From Sutcliffiella sp. FSL R7-0096 (lineage in GTDB: Bacteria > Bacillota > Bacilli > Bacillales > Bacillaceae_I), in assembly GCF_038595065.1 (NCBI RefSeq), contig NZ_CP152003.1, positions 2,150,001 to 2,214,000 on the forward strand: DNA of 64,000 nucleotides. Direction: 5' to 3'. Made by a program: the position numbers and the translations under genes. Shown here in pieces: positions 29,870 through 38,962 of the stretch (position 1 is its first letter; every line of letters starts with the position of its first letter). The notes beneath the pieces are model-generated. The model was not told the DNA's origin. It was given only the letters and a program-made list of their open reading frames with translations, and ran no database searches.

Positions 29870-31141
29870 ATGAAAATAATTGTTCAGAAGTTTGGTGGGA
29901 CGTCAGTCAGGGATGAGGCAAGCAGACTTGCTGCAGTCAAACATATTAAAAAGGCTGTTGATGAGGGATACAAAGTGGTTGTCGTGGTGTCTGCAATGGG
30001 GAGAAAAGGGGAGCCTTATGCGACCGATACACTACTCAGCCTAGTAGAAACTGGAAATGATTGCGTTTCAAAACGGGAGATAGATATGCTGTTATCCTGT
30101 GGGGAAATCATCTCTTCCATTGTTTTTAGTAACCTCTTACAAAACCATGGAATCTCTGCAACCGCCCTAAATGGTCCTCAAGCAGGGTTCCGTACAAATA
30201 ATGATCACACAAATGCCCGTATCATAGAAATGAAGTGTGATAGGCTCTTAGAAATGGTAAAATTATATCAAGTGGTGGTAGTTGCAGGCTTTCAAGGTGA
30301 AACGAAGAATGGGGACATTTGTACAATCGGGCGTGGAGGAAGTGATACGTCCGCTGCTGCTTTGGGCGCTGCCATTCAAGCGGAGTGGATCGATATTTTT
30401 ACGGATGTAGAGGGTGTTATGACAGCAGATCCCCGCATTGTAAAAGATGCCTCCCCTTTACCTGTTGTCAGTTATAATGAAATTTGCAATATGGCATACC
30501 AAGGAGCAAAGGTCATCCATCCTCGAGCTGTCGAGATTGCCATGCAATCCAAGATACCGATACGGATAAGGTCAACCTATTCCAATTCAACCGGGACGCT
30601 TGTAACTTCGCTTGATAAATTAGGAAAGGGTGCGGATGTCAAGGATCGCTTGATAACTGGAATTGCGCATGTCCCTAATGTGACACAAATAAAAGTGTTT
30701 GCTAAAGAAGGCGATTATGGGATACAAACGGAAGTTTTCCGGGCCATGGCCAACGAACAGATAAGTGTCGACTTTTTCAACATATCGCCGACAAGTGTCG
30801 TTTACACGGTAACAGACGAAAAGAGCGAAAAAGCGATAAATGTCCTAAAGAAGTTGGGATATGATCCGAAAGTAAACCGTCACTGTGCGAAAGTGGCAAC
30901 AGTGGGAGCGGGAATGACAGGGGTTCCTGGCGTTACATCCAAAATCGTTACTGCTCTTTCAGAACTAGGGATACAAATTCTTCAATCGGCAGACAGCCAC
31001 ACGACAATTTGGGTGTTGGTGAAACAGGAAGATATGATACGTGCAGTGAACGCTTTACACAAAGCCTTCAGTCTGGCGAGAAAACAAGTAACCATCCTAC
31101 ACCCAATCTCAGAAGAAGGAGAGAAAAAAGTACATGATTAA
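29870..31141 (+). CDS. dapG: aspartokinase I, diaminopimelate-sensitive
   Basis: First step of the aspartate pathway (L-aspartate to aspartyl phosphate). KIIVQKFGGTSV is the N-terminal substrate motif, FTDVEGVMTADPRIV the kinase signature, and two ACT domains lie at about 265-405. Synteny with asd and dapA identifies it as the DAP-inhibited isozyme rather than LysC or YclM. ATG 29870 follows GATGAGGTG; the open frame upstream to 29750 is not used. At 423 residues it is about 19 longer at the C terminus than B. subtilis DapG (VTILHPISEEGEKK tail). It overlaps dapA by 8 bases. Confidence 0.95.
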   Translation: MKIIVQKFGGTSVRDEASRLAAVKHIKKAVDEGYKVVVVVSAMGRKGEPYATDTLLSLVETGNDCVSKREIDMLLSCGEIISSIVFSNLLQNHGISATALNGPQAGFRTNNDHTNARIIEMKCDRLLEMVKLYQVVVVAGFQGETKNGDICTIGRGGSDTSAAALGAAIQAEWIDIFTDVEGVMTADPRIVKDASPLPVVSYNEICNMAYQGAKVIHPRAVEIAMQSKIPIRIRSTYSNSTGTLVTSLDKLGKGADVKDRLITGIAHVPNVTQIKVFAKEGDYGIQTEVFRAMANEQISVDFFNISPTSVVYTVTDEKSEKAINVLKKLGYDPKVNRHCAKVATVGAGMTGVPGVTSKIVTALSELGIQILQSADSHTTIWVLVKQEDMIRAVNALHKAFSLARKQVTILHPISEEGEKKVHD

Positions 31142-32006
31142 CTTTGGTAAAGTGTCAACAGCGATGGTGACACCGTTTGATAATAAAGGAAATATCGACT
31201 TTGAGAAAACAACTCAATTAGTAAACTATCTTATAAAAAATGGTACGGATTCCCTTGTTGTCGCAGGGACAACAGGAGAGTCTCCAACGCTATCAACGGA
31301 AGAAAAGCTTGCACTTTTCTCACATGTCGTCAAAGTGGTGGAAGGTAGAATACCGGTAGTTGCGGGTACCGGAAGCAATAATACTCGTGCCTCCATCGAT
31401 CTGACAAAGAAAGCAGAAGCCGCCGGAGTGGATGCCATCATGCTGGTAGCCCCTTATTACAGCAAACCTAGCCAAGAAGGATTGTATCAACACTTTAAAG
31501 CGATCGCAGCGGAAACGTCCTTGCCTGTGATGCTATATAACATACCAGGGCGTTCTGTTGTAAATATGTCAGTGGACACCATTGTGCGCTTGGCGGCAGA
31601 GAAGAACATCATGGCCATGAAAGAAGCAAGCGGTAACCTGGATGCTATGACAGAAATAATCGCAAACACTCCGGATGACTTTGTGCTTTATAGTGGGGAT
31701 GATGGATTGACCCTCCCTGTATTATCCATCGGAGGTAACGGAGTGGTATCCGTCGCATCCCATGTGTTAGGAAATGAAATGCAAGCAATGATCCGTGCAT
31801 TCGAATCAGGAGAGTATGCAAATGCTGCAAAACAGCATCAAAGGCTACTTCCGATAATGAAGGGATTATTCAGCGCACCAAGTCCTTCACCAGTAAAAAC
31901 CGCCCTTCAGTTAAAAGGATTGGATGTTGGTGGGGTAAGACTGCCGTTGGTTCCCCTAAATGAAGAAGAGAGAAACACGTTAGCAGCCCTTTTACGTACA
32001 ATTTAA
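31134..32006 (+). CDS. dapA: 4-hydroxy-tetrahydrodipicolinate synthase
   Basis: Condenses pyruvate with aspartate semialdehyde for lysine, DAP and, in the sporangium, dipicolinate. GTTGESPTLS binds substrate, YNIPGRSV carries the catalytic Tyr near 135, and MAMKEASGN the Schiff-base Lys near 163. 290 residues. It starts inside the dapG end (8-base overlap), so translation is coupled. A strong terminator follows. Confidence 0.97.
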   Translation: MINFGKVSTAMVTPFDNKGNIDFEKTTQLVNYLIKNGTDSLVVAGTTGESPTLSTEEKLALFSHVVKVVEGRIPVVAGTGSNNTRASIDLTKKAEAAGVDAIMLVAPYYSKPSQEGLYQHFKAIAAETSLPVMLYNIPGRSVVNMSVDTIVRLAAEKNIMAMKEASGNLDAMTEIIANTPDDFVLYSGDDGLTLPVLSIGGNGVVSVASHVLGNEMQAMIRAFESGEYANAAKQHQRLLPIMKGLFSAPSPSPVKTALQLKGLDVGGVRLPLVPLNEEERNTLAALLRTI

Positions 32007-32018
32007 CTTTTCATGAAT

Positions 32019-32053
32019 GGTCAAAGCGCTTTTGTGCGCCTTGGCCTTTTTGT
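32019..32053 (+). terminator. dapG-dapA terminator
   Basis: GGTCAAAGCGC, loop TTTTGT, GCGCCTTGGCC and five T. Confidence 0.85.
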
Positions 32054-32091
32054 TTGCACTTTTCTCCAAATGCCAGTTATTATAATATTTC

Positions 32092-32121
32092 TTGTATTCC
32101 AATTCTTGCATACGTTATAAT
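32092..32121 (+). promoter_or_regulatory. Sigma-A promoter candidate for the RNase J gene
   Basis: TTGTAT, 18-bp spacer, TATAAT, about 130 bases before the start codon. Confidence 0.5.
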
Positions 32122-32253
32122 TATTTCAAATGACATGGAGCGGTTATTAATTTGGCACTTGTAAGCTGAACATTTAATAAATCTCTGGAGGATGCAAAAA
32201 AAACGTGCATTATCGTCATATTTCATTTTTACATACATGTAGGAGGTAAAAAA

Positions 32254-33918
32254 GTGAATACACCACAGATAGAGAAATTAAAAGTTTTTGCCCTCGGGGG
32301 GATCGGGGAAATTGGGAAGAACATGTACGTATTGGAAGCCGATGATTCCATCTATATCATGGATACAGGGGTTATGATCCCAGAAGACGGAATGCTTGGA
32401 ATTGATATGGTTATTCCTGATGTTACATATCTTTCAGACAACAAAGAAAAAATCAAAGGAATATTCCTCACCCATGGACACGAAGAACATATGGGCGGTT
32501 TGGCATATATCCTAAGAAAGTTGAAGGCCCCTGTTTACGGTACAAGGCTGACATTGGCACTTGCCAAAGAGCTTGTTAATGGGCTTGGCTCCCCAGGTCA
32601 TATAGAGTTCAAAGAAGTAGATGAAAATACCGTACTTGAACTCGAACATGCCACAGTCACCTTCTTCAGGACAAATCATAGCATTCCGGATTCTGTCGGC
32701 TTATGCTTTCATACTTCACAAGGTGCAATCGTACATACAGGGGACTTTAAGTTCGATCAGTCCCAGCTGTCACAGAATACCGATCTTGGTAAAATAGCGG
32801 AAATTGGAAATAAAGGAGTGCTTTGTGTCTTATCCGATAGCACTAATGCTGAAAAGCCAGGTTATACCATTTCGGAATCTGTAGTAAGGCAGGAAATTGC
32901 AGACGTAACTTATAATGCCAAGGGACGTGTATTTGCTGCATGCTTGTCAACAAATGTCGTACGGATCCAACAAATTGTTCAAGCAACCATCGACAGCAAT
33001 AGAAAACTTGTTGTTGTTTCCCACCCGACAGACCGTAACTTCAATATTGCAACGGAATTGGAGTATCTGCACATTCCTGATGATCTGCTTATACCTGTCA
33101 ATGAACTAGGAAGCATTAATGATGATAAGGTGGTCGTTTTGACGATCGGGACGCATTCCCAACTGATGTCTTCCCTTTTGAAGATGGCAAGGGGTACCCA
33201 TAAGCATGCGCAAATCAAACCACATGACATCGTGATGATTGCCGCATCCCCATCGCCAGGAACCGAACTGACGGTTGCTAAAGTGATAGATAAACTATAC
33301 CGTGCGGGAGCAGTTGTGATCTATGGTCAGAAAAAGATCCATTCTTCCGGACATGGTTGCCAGGAAGAGCTAAAGCTGATGATGAATCTCCTCAAGCCTC
33401 AATATGTCATCCCTATTCAAGGGGAGTTTAAGATGCAAAGGGCGCTTTCAAGAGTTGCAGAAAGCGTTGGAATAGACAAAGATAACATCTTTTTATTGAA
33501 TAAGGGTGAAGTGATTGAATTTAATAAGGGTGTAGGAAAATATGCCGGTAAAGTCTATGCAGGGAATGTCCTTATTGACGGACTGGGTGTAGGAGATATC
33601 GGGAACATCGTATTACGGGACCGCCGATTATTGTCCCAGGATGGAATCATGGTGGTGGTGGTGTCCATCAGTAAGAACCAAAAAAGAATTGTCGCAGGTC
33701 CAGAAATTCTTTCAAGAGGCTTTGTGTATGTGCGCGAGTCGGAAGAGCTGTTGGATAAAGCAAATTCCATCGTAACGGAGATATTGGATAATGCTGTGAA
33801 GGAACAGGTTTTGGAATGGTCTAGTTTGAAGCTTAAGATTAGGGAATCCTTGAATCAGCATCTGTATGAGAAAACAAGACGTCGTCCGATGATACTTCCA
33901 ATTATCATGGAAGTATAA
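32254..33918 (+). CDS. rnjB: ribonuclease J (position of B. subtilis RNase J2)
   Basis: Metallo-beta-lactamase/beta-CASP RNase, 554 residues, endo- and 5'-exonuclease family. Domains: lactamase 1-200, beta-CASP about 210-380, lactamase end, C-terminal domain from about 450. The metal motif reads HGHEEH at residues 74-79: the histidines are kept but Asp78 of the HxHxDH motif is Glu. HTGDFKFD and HSSGHG are intact. B. subtilis J2 at this locus has a more degenerate motif, so this copy looks closer to active. GTG 32254 follows TAGGAGGTA. Named by synteny. Confidence 0.88.
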   Translation: MNTPQIEKLKVFALGGIGEIGKNMYVLEADDSIYIMDTGVMIPEDGMLGIDMVIPDVTYLSDNKEKIKGIFLTHGHEEHMGGLAYILRKLKAPVYGTRLTLALAKELVNGLGSPGHIEFKEVDENTVLELEHATVTFFRTNHSIPDSVGLCFHTSQGAIVHTGDFKFDQSQLSQNTDLGKIAEIGNKGVLCVLSDSTNAEKPGYTISESVVRQEIADVTYNAKGRVFAACLSTNVVRIQQIVQATIDSNRKLVVVSHPTDRNFNIATELEYLHIPDDLLIPVNELGSINDDKVVVLTIGTHSQLMSSLLKMARGTHKHAQIKPHDIVMIAASPSPGTELTVAKVIDKLYRAGAVVIYGQKKIHSSGHGCQEELKLMMNLLKPQYVIPIQGEFKMQRALSRVAESVGIDKDNIFLLNKGEVIEFNKGVGKYAGKVYAGNVLIDGLGVGDIGNIVLRDRRLLSQDGIMVVVVSISKNQKRIVAGPEILSRGFVYVRESEELLDKANSIVTEILDNAVKEQVLEWSSLKLKIRESLNQHLYEKTRRRPMILPIIMEV

Positions 33919-33931
33919 TATCGTCAAAATG

Positions 33932-33967
33932 AACCGCAATGGGATATAGTGCCCATTGCGGTTTTTA
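33932..33967 (+). terminator. RNase J gene terminator
   Basis: AACCGCAATGGG, ATATAGTG, CCCATTGCGGTT and five T; perfect 12-bp stem. Confidence 0.9.
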
Positions 33968-33978
33968 TATACATTGGT

Positions 33979-34117
33979 TCAACTCCTGAAGACTTCCGTT
34001 TTAGGTGTTCTTATCGCAGGGCTGTGCTTGAGCCTCCTCACATCGCTTCGGTGGTCTCAAACTACCGCTACCCTCCGCTTGAGTCTCACACCATGCACAG
34101 TAATGTTCAAGGGGAGT
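33979..34117 (+). repeat. Family A interspersed repeat, copy 4
   Basis: Diverged copy: ACTCCTGAAGACTTCCGTTT, TTGAGCCTCCTCACATCGCTT, shown in part, GGTGGTCTCAAACTACCGCTA in part, then GAGTCTCACACCATGCACAG and TGTTCAAGGGGAG. It fills the gap between the rnjB terminator and tepA. Confidence 0.75.
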
Positions 34118-34210
34118 CAAAAGAACTGTTGAGTTACGAATGAAATATGTACTGACGTCAATACTAGAGAAGAATACACAATTTATTTAGGGACGGAAGG
34201 AGATCATCAT

Positions 34211-34966
34211 ATGCCTGATTTTACATACCAGTCATCTGAACAACCTCAGCAGGAACCGAACAAGCAAGATGCAGGTAAGGATTCCTTGGTCAATAAAATC
34301 CAACAACTTGGTCAAACAAATGTAGCACAAATGCCTTCGGATTCAAAAATACATTGCTTGACAATCGTGGGTCAAATTGAGGGCCATGTCCAATTGCCGC
34401 CTCAAAACAAAACGACCAAATATGAACATGTCATTCCGCAAATTGTTGCTATAGAGCAAAATCCGAACATTGAGGGGCTGCTTGTCATTTTGAATACGGT
34501 TGGAGGGGATGTGGAAGCGGGTCTGGCTATTTCGGAAATGCTAGCTTCCTTATCTAAACCTACCGTTTCTCTTGTACTTGGCGGAGGCCATTCTATTGGT
34601 GTGCCAATCGCTGTGTCTTGTGATTATTCTTTCATAGCCGAAACGGCCACAATGACCATCCATCCTGTTCGATTGACAGGTTTGGTTATTGGGGTCCCGC
34701 AAACGTTTGAGTATCTCGATAAAATGCAAGACCGTGTTATTAATTTTGTCACCAAGAACTCAGGTATTACAGAGGAAAAATTCAAGGAGCTTATGCTTTC
34801 CAAGGGGAATCTTACTCGTGATATCGGTACCAATGTTGTCGGTGCGGATGCGGTGGAGTATGGATTGATCGATCAGGTGGGCGGTGTAGGAGAAGCCATC
34901 AAAAAGCTGAATGCCCTTGTGGAAGCGAACCAGGATAAATCAGAAGAAGGGAAGATGCTACAATGA
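34211..34966 (+). CDS. tepA: TepA, ClpP-class serine protease-like protein
   Basis: ClpP/SppA-fold protein; B. subtilis TepA (YmfB) is a germination-related protease that degrades small acid-soluble spore proteins. [18 protein letters not shown] and [17 protein letters not shown] contain the GxSxG-type serine (HSIG), and [10 protein letters not shown] the histidine. The N-terminal 45 residues are polar and low in complexity. 251 residues, ATG 34211 after GGAAGGAGA. It overlaps ylzJ by 4 bases. Confidence 0.92.
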   Translation: MPDFTYQSSEQPQQEPNKQDAGKDSLVNKIQQLGQTNVAQMPSDSKIHCLTIVGQIEGHVQLPPQNKTTKYEHVIPQIVAIEQNPNIEGLLVILNTVGGDVEAGLAISEMLASLSKPTVSLVLGGGHSIGVPIAVSCDYSFIAETATMTIHPVRLTGLVIGVPQTFEYLDKMQDRVINFVTKNSGITEEKFKELMLSKGNLTRDIGTNVVGADAVEYGLIDQVGGVGEAIKKLNALVEANQDKSEEGKMLQ

Positions 34967-35175
34967 TTCTCTATACAACCATGCCCCAGGAGTTGATTTT
35001 CCCTGTGGAAAATGGAGAATTTGAAAAGCAACGGGTGGTAGATTTTAATGGAGTGTCACTAATGGTGCAACAAACAGATATGAATGCCTACCAGATTGTA
35101 CGTAATTTGAGTACAGACCCTGCACACTATTTGAACAGTGAGTATTCTCCAGGACAAACCATTAATTTTCTGTAA
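34963..35175 (+). CDS. ylzJ: YlzJ-like protein
   Basis: 70-residue protein of the YlzJ family, found between tepA and spoIIIE in Bacillus; function unknown. Starts [14 protein letters not shown] and contains [20 protein letters not shown] and [15 protein letters not shown]. No membrane segment or recognised catalytic motif. ATGA overlap with tepA implies coupled translation. Confidence 0.85.
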   Translation: MILYTTMPQELIFPVENGEFEKQRVVDFNGVSLMVQQTDMNAYQIVRNLSTDPAHYLNSEYSPGQTINFL

Positions 35176-35180
35176 CACCC

Positions 35181-35208
35181 TTTCAAGAGTTTGGGCTTAT
35201 GATATAAT
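35181..35208 (+). promoter_or_regulatory. Sigma-A extended -10 promoter of spoIIIE
   Basis: TTTCAA, 16 bases, TATAAT with TG one base upstream (TGATATAAT). The -35 is poor, so the extended -10 would matter. Confidence 0.6.
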
Positions 35209-35224
35209 ACAAGCAACAGAGGAA

Positions 35225-35258
35225 AAAGCAGCCAGTATTTGTTGGCTGCTTTCTTCTT
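35225..35258 (+). terminator. Terminator or attenuator before spoIIIE
   Basis: AAAGCAGCCA, GTATTTGT, TGGCTGCTTT, then TCTTCTTCT. It lies downstream of the predicted promoter and 28 bases before the spoIIIE start, so it could attenuate spoIIIE rather than only end the tepA-ylzJ transcript. Confidence 0.7.
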
Positions 35259-35285
35259 CTCATTATGGTCAGATAGGTGAGAATA

Positions 35286-37634
35286 ATGTCAAAGCGAAAA
35301 AAGAGACAAAGAAAAACCAAAAATCGGGATGAATGGAAACGGACGGTCACCTTTGAAGTGATGGGGTTACTGTTGCTTGCCATTACATGTATAGCAATTG
35401 CCAAGCTTGGTATGGTCGGGCATACCTTTGTATTATTGTTTCGCTTTTTTAGTGGAGAATGGTACATGCTAATGCTCCTCGGGCTTTTGATCCTGTCTGG
35501 ATATATCATCTGGAAAAGAGAGCTACCCACTTTTTTCTCAAGGCAATTGGTCGGTGTATATGTCATCATGATGTCTGTGTTGCTACTTAGTCATGTTACG
35601 CTATTTAGAATGCTTTCTCGTGGGGGCTCCTTTGCAGATCCCTCAGTAATCGGCAATACTTGGGAGCTTTTCTGGTTAGAAGTAAACGGAGAAACGAGTA
35701 CGACAGACCTTGGTGGCGGAATGATGGGGGCTATATTATTCGCTCTGTTTCATCTTCTCTTTGATGCAAGGGGTGCCCAGTGGATAGCCATGATCTTCAT
35801 TGTAATCGGCATCATTTTGGTGACGGGGAAATCCTTGAATGACACTGTCATAAAAGTTGCTGTGGGGCTGTTTACTTTTGCAAAAAATCAGTGGTTGGCT
35901 TTCATGGACGACATGAAAGGCTGGAAAGAAGACAGCAATAAACGCAAAAAAGAAAAGCAAGCGGAAGATAAAAAGCAAAAAGAAGAGAAAAAGGCAACAG
36001 CAGCAGAAGAAGTCATGGTCATGGAAAATGAATCTGTGGAAGAGATCATTTCTCCACCTATCATTTCCTCTTTTAATGATAGAGAAGAGGTTATGTTTCA
36101 GGAAGAAAAGCAATCATCAACGTCCAATGCACAGGACGGAGAAAATCAGGAAGATTCAGGCGAGCTAATTGCAGGCCCTATGGCATTTACAGAAGTGGAA
36201 AACAAGGAATATGTCCTTCCTTCCCTTGAGCTGTTAAACAAGCCCATCACGAATCACCAGACAACAGAGCACGAAAATATATACCAGAACGCAAGAAAAC
36301 TAGAGAAAACTTTTGCAAGTTTCGGAGTGAAAGCAAAAGTGACAAAAGTACACCTTGGTCCTGCAGTGACGAAATATGAGGTGTATCCTGATGTTGGAGT
36401 GAAGGTCAGTAAAATAGTGAATCTAAGTGATGATTTAGCACTTGCACTTGCAGCAAAAGATATACGTATCGAGGCGCCGATACCCGGTAAATCTGCCATC
36501 GGGATCGAAGTGCCAAATAATGAAGTTGCAATGGTATCACTACGTGAAGTATTGGATACAAAACAAGCCGAAAAGCCGGATGCAAAGTTGCTTATCGGAT
36601 TGGGACGTGATATATCAGGGGATTCCGTTGTTGCGGAGCTCAATAAAATGCCACATCTACTTGTTGCCGGAGCGACAGGTAGTGGAAAGAGTGTGTGTAT
36701 TAATGGTATCATCACAAGTATTTTGGTCCGTGCAAAGCCACATGAAGTAAAAATGATGATGATTGACCCAAAAATGGTGGAATTAAACATGTACAACGGG
36801 GTTCCCCACCTTCTAGCACCTGTTGTGACCGATCCAAAAAAGGCTTCACAGGCTTTGAAAAAAGTCGTTAATGAAATGGAGCGGCGCTATGAGTTGTTCT
36901 CTCATACTGGCACAAGAAATATTGAAGGCTATAATGACTACATAAAAAGACATAACCAGGATGAAGAAGCAAAACAGCCATCCCTACCATACATTGTCGT
37001 TATTGTCGATGAGTTAGCCGACCTGATGATGGTGGCATCATCAGATGTGGAGGATTGCATTACAAGACTCGCACAAATGGCTCGTGCTGCAGGCATACAC
37101 CTAATTATTGCAACGCAACGACCATCAGTTGATGTCATTACAGGAGTAATTAAAGCGAATATCCCATCAAGAATTGCTTTCAGCGTATCATCTCAAACGG
37201 ATTCCAGAACTATTTTGGACATGGGGGGAGCGGAGAAGCTACTTGGCAGAGGGGATATGCTGTTCCTGCCTGTAGGTGCCTCCAAGCCAATAAGAGTTCA
37301 AGGTGCTTTCCTTTCCGATGAAGAGGTAGAGCGGATTGTGGATTTTGTCATCGATCAGCAAAAAGCACAATATCAGGAGGAAATGATTCCTCAAGATATT
37401 AACGAAGACGTGGAAGAAGTGGACGATGATCTTTATGATGATGCCGTTCAGCTCGTATTAGAAATGCAGACAGCTTCCGTATCAATGCTACAGCGCCGTT
37501 TCAGAATCGGGTACACAAGGGCTGCCAGGCTCATTGATGCAATGGAAATCAGGGGAGTCGTCGGTCCATATGAAGGAAGTAAGCCACGAACAGTGTTGGT
37601 ATCGGGGAATCAAAATGAAGATGTAGGATCTTAA
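35286..37634 (+). CDS. spoIIIE: DNA translocase SpoIIIE (FtsK family)
   Basis: Pumps the chromosome into the forespore across the septum. Four N-terminal membrane segments lie within residues about 20-180, then a charged linker rich in K/E (about 210-330), then the motor with Walker [14 protein letters not shown] near 460 and Walker [13 protein letters not shown], and a C-terminal winged-helix gamma domain ([19 protein letters not shown]) that reads SRS sites. ATG 35286 follows AGGTGAG; GTG 35277 lies in that site. 782 residues. Confidence 0.97.
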   Translation: MSKRKKRQRKTKNRDEWKRTVTFEVMGLLLLAITCIAIAKLGMVGHTFVLLFRFFSGEWYMLMLLGLLILSGYIIWKRELPTFFSRQLVGVYVIMMSVLLLSHVTLFRMLSRGGSFADPSVIGNTWELFWLEVNGETSTTDLGGGMMGAILFALFHLLFDARGAQWIAMIFIVIGIILVTGKSLNDTVIKVAVGLFTFAKNQWLAFMDDMKGWKEDSNKRKKEKQAEDKKQKEEKKATAAEEVMVMENESVEEIISPPIISSFNDREEVMFQEEKQSSTSNAQDGENQEDSGELIAGPMAFTEVENKEYVLPSLELLNKPITNHQTTEHENIYQNARKLEKTFASFGVKAKVTKVHLGPAVTKYEVYPDVGVKVSKIVNLSDDLALALAAKDIRIEAPIPGKSAIGIEVPNNEVAMVSLREVLDTKQAEKPDAKLLIGLGRDISGDSVVAELNKMPHLLVAGATGSGKSVCINGIITSILVRAKPHEVKMMMIDPKMVELNMYNGVPHLLAPVVTDPKKASQALKKVVNEMERRYELFSHTGTRNIEGYNDYIKRHNQDEEAKQPSLPYIVVIVDELADLMMVASSDVEDCITRLAQMARAAGIHLIIATQRPSVDVITGVIKANIPSRIAFSVSSQTDSRTILDMGGAEKLLGRGDMLFLPVGASKPIRVQGAFLSDEEVERIVDFVIDQQKAQYQEEMIPQDINEDVEEVDDDLYDDAVQLVLEMQTASVSMLQRRFRIGYTRAARLIDAMEIRGVVGPYEGSKPRTVLVSGNQNEDVGS

Positions 37635-37639
37635 CGATA

Positions 37640-37822
37640 GGCTCTTTTCGTAAACTTTGTTCCTTTTACGAATTATTAAACCGTCCGTTACCTTCCATAC
37701 TGTCGTGCTCTTTTCCCTGCTGTACTGAAGAAATTACTTGCACCTTTAGGGTCTGATAGCAGTAAAAAGTCCAATTGCCGACTTTTTACAGGTAAATAGC
37801 AACAATCTTTGAGAAAAGAGCC
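37640..37822 (+). repeat. Family B inverted-repeat element, copy 2
   Basis: Starts GGCTCTTTTCGTAAACTTTG and ends AATCTTTGAGAAAAGAGCC. The hairpin GTAAAAAGTC/GACTTTTTAC is conserved; the GTCGTGC stem is not closed. It is flanked by TAACGATA (37632-37639) and TAACAATA (37823-37830), an 8-bp direct repeat with one mismatch that looks like a target-site duplication. Lies 6 bases after the spoIIIE stop. Confidence 0.82.
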
Positions 37823-37842
37823 TAACAATAAAAATGCAGTTG

Positions 37843-37876
37843 GCAGTAGGGAGCTTTCTCGACTGCCTCTTTTTTC
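37843..37876 (+). terminator. spoIIIE terminator
   Basis: GGCAGT, 14-base loop, ACTGCC and T-rich tail; the family B element now separates it from the gene. Confidence 0.65.
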
Positions 37877-37995
37877 GACAAAAAGAATTAAAAACTTTAT
37901 TTTCTATTTATTTTACCCTCGAAAAGTGTTATATTATTTTGGATTAATAGGAAAACATGAAAAATGTTTTGTAAACGGTTAATGGGGGATCAGTT

Positions 37996-38721
37996 ATGAC
38001 GATTCGGTCAGACAGCAGGCATTTATATTTACTGGTTGTAGACAAATTGAAGCAAGATATTGAGAACAAGGTGTATAAAGAAAAAGAGAAATTACCTTCC
38101 GAATTCGAATTGTCTCGACGCTTAGGGGTAAGTAGAGCTACATTAAGAGAAGCTTTACGTGTACTCGAAGAAGAAAATATCGTAGTAAGAAGGCATGGGG
38201 TAGGTACATTTGTTAATTCCAAACCGGTCTTCTCCTCTGGAATTGAACAATTGAATTCTGTGACAGAAATGATTTCACAAGCGGGTATGAGACCCGGAAC
38301 AGTTTTCTTGACATCTACCATTGAAACGCCATCCGAAGAAGAACTAACAAAGTTCAATAACCCTGCAATCAAGGAGGTCCTTCATTTCGAGAGGGTACGA
38401 ACTGCCAACGACCTTCCGGTGGTATATTGTATCGATAAGATTCCGACGACCATTGTCGAGGACTATCAATCTTATAAGAATGAATCCTTATTGAAACTCC
38501 TCGAGAAGGAAGCGGGCAGATATATTTCCTATGCGGTCACACATATCGAACCACTTGGATATCATGATAAAATTTCACCAATTCTAGAATGTGAACCTGA
38601 AACAGCACTGCTTGTATTGAAACAAATGCATTATGATCAGAATGACGAACCTATTTTGTATTCGCTAAATTATTTCAGGGCTGATAAATTCAGTTTCCAT
38701 GTATTGAGAAAGCGCCCATAA
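37996..38721 (+). CDS. ymfC: GntR/HutC family transcriptional regulator
   Basis: 241-residue regulator with N-terminal winged helix-turn-helix (residues about 10-78: [41 protein letters not shown], given here as a pattern in part [20 protein letters not shown]) and a C-terminal UTRA ligand-binding domain. Orthologue in place of B. subtilis YmfC; its effector is unknown. ATG 37996 follows a GGGGGAT site. In B. subtilis ymfD and ymfE (transport-related) follow; here they are absent. Confidence 0.9.
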   Translation: MTIRSDSRHLYLLVVDKLKQDIENKVYKEKEKLPSEFELSRRLGVSRATLREALRVLEEENIVVRRHGVGTFVNSKPVFSSGIEQLNSVTEMISQAGMRPGTVFLTSTIETPSEEELTKFNNPAIKEVLHFERVRTANDLPVVYCIDKIPTTIVEDYQSYKNESLLKLLEKEAGRYISYAVTHIEPLGYHDKISPILECEPETALLVLKQMHYDQNDEPILYSLNYFRADKFSFHVLRKRP

Positions 38722-38723
38722 AG

Positions 38724-38765
38724 GACAAGAACACCACAAGCTTCATTGCTTGTGGTGTTCTTGTC
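38724..38765. terminator. Perfect 18-bp hairpin after ymfC
   Basis: GACAAGAACACCACAAGC, TTCATT, GCTTGTGGTGTTCTTGTC: an unusually long perfect stem, starting 3 bases after the stop codon. No clean T run follows on the plus strand, so it may stop transcription poorly and rather protect the mRNA 3' end. Confidence 0.6.
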
Positions 38766-38962
38766 ATGGATCATAATTTTATTATGTAAACCTTTGCCTT
38801 CAGGATACCCTCCAACTTGAAAAACTTACTAATTAAGCGTTATATTGGGTTTAGGACTATTTTTTGATTGATAAAGAAAGAATAGTACTGTCTATATTTT
38901 TATACGTTTAAATAATATGATGAAATATCGCAAACCTTATGTGACGTGAAGGAGGAGATGTC

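Noticed and set aside
29696-29870. Lysine riboswitch before dapG
   Set aside because: The gap is about 175 bases with only the asd terminator; no L-box core sequence is visible.
37970-37983. cre-like TGTAAACGGTTAAT before ymfC
   Set aside because: Only 12 of 14 positions and it lies against the ribosome binding site; weaker than the korA and tdh sites given no metabolic link.
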